The notes below the pieces were generated by a model. That model was given only the letters and a program-made list of their open reading frames with translations. It did no database searches and had not been told where the DNA came from. From contig JALRGJ010000055.1 of assembly GCA_023253435.1 (NCBI GenBank), positions 1 to 6,963 of the forward strand: a stretch of 6,963 nt of DNA, written 5' to 3'. Position numbers and translations under genes: made by a program. Source of the stretch: Ilumatobacteraceae bacterium. Its GTDB lineage: Bacteria; Actinomycetota; Acidimicrobiia; Acidimicrobiales; Ilumatobacteraceae. Positions within the stretch are counted from its first letter, which is position 1. Every line of letters begins with the position of its first letter. Positions 1-4,642 of this stretch are shown here, in pieces.

Positions 1-324
1 ACGGCGCCAGTCGAACTTGTCAACTGCGTGCTCGAGGCCAAGGTTGCCTTCTTGGATGAGATCGAGGAGATCCATACCTTGTGGCAATGGATAACGACGA
101 GCAATAGAAACCACCAAGCGGAGGTTGGAGCGAATGAAGCGATCCTTTGCGGCTGCAGCATTGCGCAGGTCGCGACGCAGAGCGGCTCCGCGCTCGCCAT
201 TTTCAATGCGTTGAGCAGCCTCGCGGCCGGCTTCGATTGCCTTGGAGAGCTCGCGCTCGTCTTCAGCGGTCAGCAAGGCCACCTTGCCGATGTCGTTCAG
301 ATAAAGACCAATTGAGTCGTTCAT
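1..324 (-). CDS. RNA polymerase sigma-70 factor, N-terminal part (runs off left edge)
   Basis: This is the first 108 codons of a primary-like sigma-70 factor, the RNA polymerase subunit that recognises promoters. It reads on the minus strand from ATG at 324 and has no stop before the window edge. Residues 2–32 (DSIGLYLNDIG, then LLTAEDERELSKAI) match region 1.2. Residues about 58–80 (KDRFIRSNLRLVVSIARRY) match region 2.1 and the core-binding part. Residues 81–107 (LPQGMDLLDLIQEGNLGLE, then HAVDKFDW) match region 2.2; region 2.3 onward lies outside. Region 1.2 begins almost at the start codon, so region 1.1 is absent. That suits a group 2 (SigB/HrdB-related) factor or the short primary sigma of some actinobacteria, and the missing part would decide. 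There is no Shine-Dalgarno and no well-placed leaderless -10 before the ATG. The frame stays open for at least about 200 bp upstream, but with only TTG alternatives and no sigma-like sequence, so 324 is preferred. Confidence 0.93.
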   Translation of the reverse strand, partial: MNDSIGLYLNDIGKVALLTAEDERELSKAIEAGREAAQRIENGERGAALRRDLRNAAAAKDRFIRSNLRLVVSIARRYPLPQGMDLLDLIQEGNLGLEHAVDKFDWRR

Positions 325-357
325 AGTGTTTTGTTTAACCGTTTTGTAGTTCAGCTT

Positions 358-380
358 GTTCCCACGTAATCCGTGGCAAC
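358..380. repeat. Imperfect 23-bp palindrome, operator-like
   Basis: The arms are GTT-c-CCACG and CGTGG-c-AAC around a TAATC centre. That gives eight matching pairs in nine, with a single C/C mismatch, centred on 369. The centre lies 45 bp upstream of the sigma factor ATG. It could be a DNA operator controlling the sigma gene or, if the sigma transcript starts further upstream, a leader hairpin with a 5-nt loop. The symmetry is seen directly; the regulatory role is inference. Confidence 0.45.
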
Positions 381-440
381 GGGCACATAGGTCCAACAAA
401 GAGGGGATTCTCCATGTCGGGGGGATTGGAGACAATAACA

Positions 441-485
441 GGTGGAAGTGTCCTTGGCTAGACCCAATTTGTCCTTTGGGCCACC
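441..485. repeat. Nested inverted repeats in the sigma/nadD intergenic region
   Basis: An outer pair GGTGG (441–445) and CCACC (481–485) encloses an inner hairpin CCCAA (463–467) and TTGGG (476–480). The 3' arms are directly adjacent, so the two stems could stack. The block also contains two TGTCCTT copies (449–455, 470–476) 21 bp apart. No T-run follows, so it is not a standard intrinsic terminator. Function is unknown; a protein-binding region or a structured leader of the sigma transcript are options. Confidence 0.35.
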
Positions 486-512
486 AGACGGTAGAAGCAG
501 GCTTTTGGCTCC

Positions 513-518
513 TACACT
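513..518 (+). promoter_or_regulatory. Candidate -10 box for leaderless nadD transcript
   Basis: TACACT fits the actinobacterial -10 consensus TANNNT and ends 6 nt before the nadD GTG. Transcription would therefore start at or next to the start codon. No clear -35 hexamer lies 16–19 bp upstream, which is common for actinobacterial promoters, and no Shine-Dalgarno is present. Placement supports a leaderless mRNA but is not proof. Confidence 0.55.
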
Positions 519-524
519 CGCCAC

Positions 525-1127
525 GTGCCACACGCAAAAACTCGCATTGGCCTCCTTGGGGGCACCTTTGACCCCCCTCACCTGGGGCACCTGGCAGCGG
601 CCCGTGCAGCCCAGCAACAGCTTGGTTTAGACGAGGTTCGCCTCGTGGTGGCCAATGATCCATGGCAGAAATCTGATAGTCGAGAGATCAGCGCAGCGGG
701 CACCCGGCTGAAGATGACCCAAGAGTTGGTGAAAAACATGTCTGGGTTGGTGGCAGACGACTGCGAGATTCTCCGGGGTGGGAAAACATTTACGGCAGAC
801 ACTGTGGAAGAGATGCACGCAAAATTTCCGAACTCACAGATCTTTCTCATTGTGGGAGCAGATACTGCCGCCCGAATTCATACCTGGAATCGCCCCGAGA
901 TAGTGCTTGCGCTCTCTACGCTCGTTGTCGTGAATCGCGGCTCCTCCACAGTGAATCTCCCAGAGATCCCCCATGCACGTGTGGAGCATGTGCACATGGA
1001 GCCCGTGAATATCTCCAGTTCTGAACTTCGGGACAAAGTTCGTTCAGGTGTCTCCATTGCTGAATTCACCAATAACGCAATTAGTCAAGTGATCGTTGAT
1101 GAGCACTTATATACGGTGGCATCGTGA
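525..1127 (+). CDS. nadD: Nicotinate-mononucleotide adenylyltransferase NadD
   Basis: NadD transfers AMP from ATP to nicotinate mononucleotide to make deamido-NAD in the cytoplasm, an essential step in NAD synthesis. The 200-residue protein has the normal family length. The nucleotidyltransferase signature GGTFDPPHLGH is at residues 12–22. Also present are GKTFTADT (86–93, the family's GxSYTxDT-like strand), GAD at 111–113 with W121 in the pyridine-nucleotide pocket, and the C-terminal ATP-binding ISSSELR at 163–169. The only sensible start is GTG at 525: an in-frame TAG lies at 492–494 and the next start would cut the signature. The stop overlaps the next gene's GTG by four bases (GTGA), so translation is probably coupled. 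The segment ANDPWQK at 43–49 resembles, from memory, acidimicrobial NadD sequences. Confidence 0.96.
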   Translation: MPHAKTRIGLLGGTFDPPHLGHLAAARAAQQQLGLDEVRLVVANDPWQKSDSREISAAGTRLKMTQELVKNMSGLVADDCEILRGGKTFTADTVEEMHAKFPNSQIFLIVGADTAARIHTWNRPEIVLALSTLVVVNRGSSTVNLPEIPHARVEHVHMEPVNISSSELRDKVRSGVSIAEFTNNAISQVIVDEHLYTVAS

Positions 1128-2362
1128 CCGCAATTCCCGCGCGTCGTAAACGCCAAATGATTGCGGCAATCTGCTCCTCAGTGGCGGCAGTTGTTTGTTT
1201 ACCCACCGGAATAGTGATTGGTGCCAACGGGTTACTCAATGACTCAAGTGGTAATAACGTGGAAAACTCAACGGTGACGGAAATTCCCGACACACCAGTG
1301 GAACTTTTGGCTGTAACAAAAACTGTTGGTGAAACAATTGCGGTGTCTTCTGCGGTTCTGTTAGCGATTGCTCCCGGAGGTCAAGGCGGAACCATCATTT
1401 CTTTGCCCCTTGGTGCATCAGCTGATACCGGCACAGGGGAAGCACCTCGTCGTATTGCTGACAATTTTACTGTTGACGGAATTTACGGATTGAAAGCAGA
1501 TGTTGAGAATCTTTTAAACATCACCGTGAACTCAGTAGACGACGTGACTGCAATGGAACTAGGTGCTCTGATCTCGTCAATTGGTCCACGTGAAGTAGTG
1601 CTGAAGTCGCCAGTAGTGGATACAAGTGATGCCGGTAAAGACCGAACTGTTCTCGATGCCGGAGTCTTGACAGTAACTCCTGATCAAATTGCCGCTGCGC
1701 TCGCGGCTAATCAACCAGCTATTCCAGAGATGCAGAGACTTCCTCAAACAAAAGAGTTGTGGTCGGCGATTTCTAAAGCAGGTGTGTCTCCAACAACGGA
1801 TGCAAGCGCAACCACAAGTTCAGTTCCCACAAATGTTGATCCACCTGCAGACACCGCTGGATATTTCAAAGCTTTGTTGTCTGGCCGCATTGATGTCTGG
1901 CAATTTGGTGTCACTCAAATCACCGATGCAGTGAGAAACCCCAATAACTCAGACATGTATGAATTGGATGGGGGAGAAGTTCTTACTGTTATGGCGAGCG
2001 TTGTCCCTTCGGCTCTCACCATCGTGTCTAACGACATTGCCGTCATGATAGATGTGCCGTATCCGAGCACAACCTATGCTCGCGAAGCCGTAACACGGCT
2101 TGCCTACGTTGGCGCAAATGTTGTGCTTGTTCGTCAGACCTCTGATGCTCCACAAGACCGCACAGTTGTGTATTTCAACGATGAACTGGCCAGGGGAGAA
2201 GCGGAAAACTTCGTTGCTCTTATTGGTCCACTTGAATATAAAGCCACCACCGATGTTGTTTCGGGTGTGAATCTTCGCATCGTGTTGGGCAATGATTTTG
2301 TCTCGTATCTCAGTAAAGGCTCTCCCATGTCAAGTAGTACAACAAGCACGGTTGCCAAGTGA
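1124..2362 (+). CDS. Membrane-anchored LCP/LytR-like protein, apparently catalytically degenerate
   Basis: This 412-residue protein has basic residues at 7–10, one transmembrane helix at about 12–34 and the rest outside the cell. Residues about 70–195 follow the pattern of an LCP (LytR-CpsA-Psr) domain: a VLLAIAPGGQGGTIISLPLG segment (78–97) matches the strand pair normally ending in S-[IL]-P-R-D, ELGALISSIGPREVVLKSPVVD (145–166) matches the helix–strand usually ending GGVxVDVP, and VLDAGVLTVTPDQIAAAL (176–193) matches the LDGxQAL segment. The usual catalytic acids and arginines (RSDT, PRD, late YxR) are missing. After a Ser/Thr/Pro linker (about 221–243), residues about 304–396 resemble a LytR_C domain. 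Active LCP enzymes attach glycan polymers to peptidoglycan; this one is more likely a scaffold or regulator. The GTG start overlaps nadD and the TGA overlaps rsfS, each by GTGA. The LCP assignment is by pattern only. Confidence 0.7.
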   Translation: MTAIPARRKRQMIAAICSSVAAVVCLPTGIVIGANGLLNDSSGNNVENSTVTEIPDTPVELLAVTKTVGETIAVSSAVLLAIAPGGQGGTIISLPLGASADTGTGEAPRRIADNFTVDGIYGLKADVENLLNITVNSVDDVTAMELGALISSIGPREVVLKSPVVDTSDAGKDRTVLDAGVLTVTPDQIAAALAANQPAIPEMQRLPQTKELWSAISKAGVSPTTDASATTSSVPTNVDPPADTAGYFKALLSGRIDVWQFGVTQITDAVRNPNNSDMYELDGGEVLTVMASVVPSALTIVSNDIAVMIDVPYPSTTYAREAVTRLAYVGANVVLVRQTSDAPQDRTVVYFNDELARGEAENFVALIGPLEYKATTDVVSGVNLRIVLGNDFVSYLSKGSPMSSSTTSTVAK

Positions 2363-2736
2363 GTAATCCCTCATCCACCACTTCTGAATCTTTAGAACTC
2401 GCTCAGTTCATCGCACAAATTATTGATGAAAAGCAGGGCAGTGAAATTTTGGTATTACCTGTGGGAGAGGTAGTGGGCATCACAGAATATTTCGTGATTG
2501 CTACAGCATCTAACCCACGGCTCGTGCGCGCCATCACCGATGCAGTGCTTGGCGATGTACGCGACACATTGGGACGTGGCCCATTGCGCTCTGAGGGTGC
2601 AAGGGAACAACAGTGGGTACTCATTGACTACGGCGATGTAGTGGTGCACATTTTTGTTGAAGAGGCTCGACGTTTTTATGAAATCGAGCGCCTGTACAAA
2701 GACATCGCTCCCGCAGACTGGGCTGCCACTCAGTAA
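2359..2736 (+). CDS. rsfS: Ribosome silencing factor RsfS (YbeB/Iojap family)
   Basis: RsfS binds ribosomal protein uL14 on the 50S subunit and blocks joining with the 30S, lowering translation in stationary phase or starvation. The 125-residue product is normal length and carries the family core: EYFVIATASNPRLVRAI (43–59), the EG pair at 79–80, WVLIDYGDVVVHIF (86–99) and RRFYEIERLYKD (104–115). The GTG start at 2359 overlaps the previous stop by GTGA and has no clear Shine-Dalgarno, so it probably depends on coupling. RsfS next to NadD is a widely conserved bacterial arrangement; here one gene separates them. The first ten residues are Ser/Thr-rich and not conserved in the family. Confidence 0.95.
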   Translation: MSNPSSTTSESLELAQFIAQIIDEKQGSEILVLPVGEVVGITEYFVIATASNPRLVRAITDAVLGDVRDTLGRGPLRSEGAREQQWVLIDYGDVVVHIFVEEARRFYEIERLYKDIAPADWAATQ

Positions 2737-2750
2737 TTTCTGCCAGCCCA

Positions 2751-2779
2751 TTCAAGTCATGGGGGCATCTTGGTATGGT
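2751..2779 (+). promoter_or_regulatory. Candidate promoter of tRNA-Ala
   Basis: TTCAAG (2751–2756) and TATGGT (2774–2779) are separated by 17 bp. The second matches TANNNT and the first shares three of six positions with TTGACA. Transcription would begin near 2786, leaving a leader of about 9 nt before the mature tRNA. It would allow tRNA synthesis independently of the nadD operon. Read-through from rsfS is also possible because no terminator is seen between them. Confidence 0.5.
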
Positions 2780-2794
2780 GTGATTTCCCATTTA

Positions 2795-2870
2795 GGGGCT
2801 GTAGCTCAGTTGGCAGAGCGCTTGCATGGCATGCAAGAGGTCACGGGTTCAATTCCCGTCAGCTCCACCA
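2795..2870 (+). tRNA. tRNA-Ala, anticodon GGC, CCA encoded
   Basis: The 76-nt gene folds into a complete cloverleaf. The acceptor stem GGGGCTG/CAGCTCC contains the G3:U70 wobble pair that identifies alanine tRNAs. The D stem is GCTC/GAGC, the anticodon stem CTTGC/GCAAG has the 7-nt loop ATGGCAT, and the T stem ACGGG/CCCGT has the loop TTCAATT. The anticodon GGC (2828–2830) decodes GCC and GCU. The discriminator base is A and the terminal CCA is encoded. It lies 58 bp after rsfS and ends 13 bp before the stop of the convergent hydrolase gene. Confidence 0.98.
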
Positions 2871-2883
2871 TTTTGATGAATTG

Positions 2884-3642
2884 CTAGAGCGGATCAAACT
2901 CGCGCACTCTGTGCACAAACTTTTCTTGTTCGATCAGATGGGGATAGTGGCCCAAATCTGCCCACAGTTCATAAGAAGAGGTGGGTATTGCTCTCTGTAG
3001 CCATGACTCATATTCGGCACCCGGATCAATTCCCTGAATTTCTAGATAGGGAACTCTGATCCCACCTATCAGTGCATCCACTTGGGCATCAAGTTCTTCA
3101 ACAGATGAATCAAAGACTGTTCCCCAAATGCCAAGGACAACTTCTTGATCTGCCTTTCTGTTTCCTTTGATGCGCTCAAGTTCAGTTCCGCTGAGTTGAC
3201 CGTACATGGAATCAAACAGCATGGAGATCCCCATTTGGAATGTTGGATCGTCGCCCTTGAGTAGTGGCTCTAGTTGTGAGAGTCCATCTTTGAATCCAGA
3301 TAGCAGTAATGGTTGATCAACATTGATAACTGCACGTGTGGGGAAGAGAGAGCCGTAAGCCGTAACAACAACTCCGCCCATTGAGTGGCCAATGATTAGG
3401 GCTGAGTCAACATCTGTGACTCCAGTTGCCAGCAGCGTTTCACGAACATCAGTCGCAAGAGAAATGGGATCATAAGAATCGCCTTTTGGAGATTTCCCAT
3501 GGCCACGCACGTCTACTGCAACAACGGTGTATGTCGAAGACAAAGGAGCAATGAGTGGTCGCCATGTCTCGCGAGATTCAGTAATTCCGTGAACAAGTAC
3601 GACGAGCGGGCCGGTTCCAGTGATTTCATGAGCAAGATTCAT
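2884..3642 (-). CDS. Alpha/beta-hydrolase fold protein
   Basis: From ATG at 3642 the product has 252 residues, a typical size for a cytoplasmic alpha/beta-hydrolase. The oxyanion HG motif (VLVHGITES, H18–G19), the strand VVAVDVRGHGKS (40–51), the nucleophile elbow GHSMG (85–89, Ser87), a likely acid Asp206 in QGIDPG and the catalytic His232 in LGHYPHL together form a complete triad. The cap region (about 112–190) holds two acidic stretches and no diagnostic motif, so the substrate is unknown; ester, lactone or C–C bond hydrolysis are all possible. There is no signal peptide. An alternative TTG start at 3672 would add ten residues but would cover the likely promoter and lacks a family match. 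The gene converges on tRNA-Ala and diverges from the glycosyltransferase, so it is probably monocistronic. Confidence 0.9.
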   Translation of the reverse strand: MNLAHEITGTGPLVVLVHGITESRETWRPLIAPLSSTYTVVAVDVRGHGKSPKGDSYDPISLATDVRETLLATGVTDVDSALIIGHSMGGVVVTAYGSLFPTRAVINVDQPLLLSGFKDGLSQLEPLLKGDDPTFQMGISMLFDSMYGQLSGTELERIKGNRKADQEVVLGIWGTVFDSSVEELDAQVDALIGGIRVPYLEIQGIDPGAEYESWLQRAIPTSSYELWADLGHYPHLIEQEKFVHRVREFDPL

Positions 3643-3649
3643 ACATACG

Positions 3650-3655
3650 AACCTA
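3650..3655 (-). promoter_or_regulatory. Candidate -10 box for leaderless hydrolase transcript
   Basis: On the minus strand TAGGTT ends 7 nt before the ATG at 3642, the spacing expected if transcription starts at the start codon. No Shine-Dalgarno precedes the ATG, which agrees with a leaderless mRNA. No good -35 is visible at 16–19 bp. This box also argues for the ATG at 3642 over the upstream TTG. Confidence 0.45.
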
Positions 3656-3674
3656 ATAGACGTTGTGGTCAAAC

Positions 3675-3680
3675 TAGTGT
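3675..3680 (+). promoter_or_regulatory. Candidate -10 box for the GT2/HAD unit
   Basis: TAGTGT fits TANNNT and ends 9 nt before the glycosyltransferase ATG, giving a predicted leader of only 2–3 nt. A GGAG at 3682–3685, 4 nt before the ATG, could act as a close-set Shine-Dalgarno if transcription starts further upstream. The two readings compete and neither is strong. Confidence 0.3.
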
Positions 3681-3689
3681 TGGAGTGTT

Positions 3690-4640
3690 ATGGGTCAGCA
3701 CTTGCCAACGGTTTGCGTGGTGATGCGGACCTATGAGCGACCAGTGATGCTGGCTCGTGCTTTGGCCAGTGTGCAAGGCCAAACCTTTGCCGATTGGCAT
3801 CTTGTTGTTGTGAACAACGGAGGCAATGTAGCCACTGTTGATTCAGTTGTTCGCGTTGCCCAACAGCGCACTCAACCAGGCAATATCACTGTGTTGCACT
3901 TACCTGATCGAGTGGGGATGGAAGAAGCCTCAAACCAGGGGCTTGGAGCAACAGATTCAGAATTCTTTGTCATCCATGACGACGATGACTCATGGAATCC
4001 CACTTACCTTGAGGTTGCGGTCTCGGCCTTAAAAAATAATCCTGCTGCCACTGCAGTGCTAACTGGGGTGTACCGAGTTCATGAGACCTACAAGAACCAA
4101 AAGATGTGGCCGGTTCACATCGAAAAATTTCCCCTCAATGAAGAAAGGCTCACGTATGAGGGAATGATTGGCGGAAATACTTTCCCTCCCATCGCAGCTC
4201 TTTTCCGGCGTGCGGTTGTGCAAAAAGTGGGACTGTATGACCCAAGTCTTCCGGTACTTGGCGACTGGGAGTTCAATCTTCGTGCAGTGCGTGAAGGTCC
4301 GTTTGTATTCATTCCACAACGTTTAGCTAACTACCACACCCGAACTCCTGAAAGTGAGAGTGCCGCTGGCAACTCCATCATTGTTGGTGAAGATCTGCAC
4401 CAAAAGATTCGCTTTCAGTTACAAGAAAAATGGAGCCGTGAGCCACTGATTGATGGAGTGAACAAAGGGGAGCTTTCTCGAAGAAAGCAGCAGGAAAATG
4501 AAGAGCGTGAGGCTGCGTTGCGAGCGATGCAGCACGGCAGATCCGGTAAGGATCTCGTGCAATCTCTGATGCATGCTGTGACACATCCATTACAAGGGGC
4601 ACTGAGTGCAATTCGTCTCATTCGAAGAGTGGTGCGATAG
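3690..4640 (+). CDS. Family 2 glycosyltransferase (GT-A fold)
   Basis: This 316-residue cytoplasmic GT2 enzyme should transfer a sugar from a nucleotide-sugar donor to a growing glycan. The N-terminal strand and loop VCVVMRTYERP (8–18), then LARALASVQGQTFADWHLVVVNNGG (21–45), form the nucleotide-binding half. HDDDDSW (96–102) holds the metal-binding DxD motif. A late GDWEF at 191–195 occupies the site of the catalytic-base acidic motif, and YHTR (215–218) closes the core domain. Residues about 257–280 form a highly charged, probably helical stretch, and the last 25 or so residues (LQGALSAIRLIRRVVR end) form a basic amphipathic helix that may bind the inner membrane face. There is no transmembrane segment. 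The gene is 2 bp from the following HAD-domain gene, so they are probably cotranscribed. Donor and acceptor cannot be read from sequence. Confidence 0.92.
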   Translation: MGQHLPTVCVVMRTYERPVMLARALASVQGQTFADWHLVVVNNGGNVATVDSVVRVAQQRTQPGNITVLHLPDRVGMEEASNQGLGATDSEFFVIHDDDDSWNPTYLEVAVSALKNNPAATAVLTGVYRVHETYKNQKMWPVHIEKFPLNEERLTYEGMIGGNTFPPIAALFRRAVVQKVGLYDPSLPVLGDWEFNLRAVREGPFVFIPQRLANYHTRTPESESAAGNSIIVGEDLHQKIRFQLQEKWSREPLIDGVNKGELSRRKQQENEEREAALRAMQHGRSGKDLVQSLMHAVTHPLQGALSAIRLIRRVVR

Positions 4641-4642
4641 CA

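Larger units (their letters stand above)
325..524. other. Divergent intergenic region between sigma factor gene and nadD
   Basis: These 200 bp separate two divergently transcribed genes and should carry both promoters. Seen directly: an imperfect 23-bp palindrome at 358–380, a GGGGATT direct repeat at 403–409 and 421–427 (18-bp period), a TGTCCTT direct repeat at 449–455 and 470–476 (21-bp period, two helical turns), nested inverted repeats at 441–485, and a TACACT box at 513–518 next to nadD. No convincing -35/-10 pair was found for the sigma gene. The open frames here lack any recognisable protein and look like chance. Confidence 0.6.

Noticed and set aside
28..315. Plus-strand open frame of 95 codons
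   Set aside because: It is the antisense shadow of the sigma factor gene, whose translation has clear family motifs.
351..617. Minus-strand open frame of 88 codons across the intergenic region
   Set aside because: It overlaps the NadD signature, has Cys/Pro/Trp-rich chance composition and resembles no family; it is also out of frame with the sigma gene.
2826..2870. tRNA 3' end as a phage or island attachment site
   Set aside because: No integrase gene and no repeat of the tRNA 3' end elsewhere in the window.
2871..2875. T-run after the tRNA as intrinsic terminator
   Set aside because: Only four T in a row and no stem apart from the tRNA itself.
2654..3000. Two plus-strand open frames covering the tRNA (containing VAQLAERL and GCSSVGRALAW)
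   Set aside because: These are the familiar false translations of a tRNA gene in two frames.
3643..3672. Ten-residue N-terminal extension of the hydrolase from TTG at 3672
   Set aside because: The ATG at 3642 gives a normal family N-terminus and has a correctly spaced TANNNT box, which lies inside the extension.
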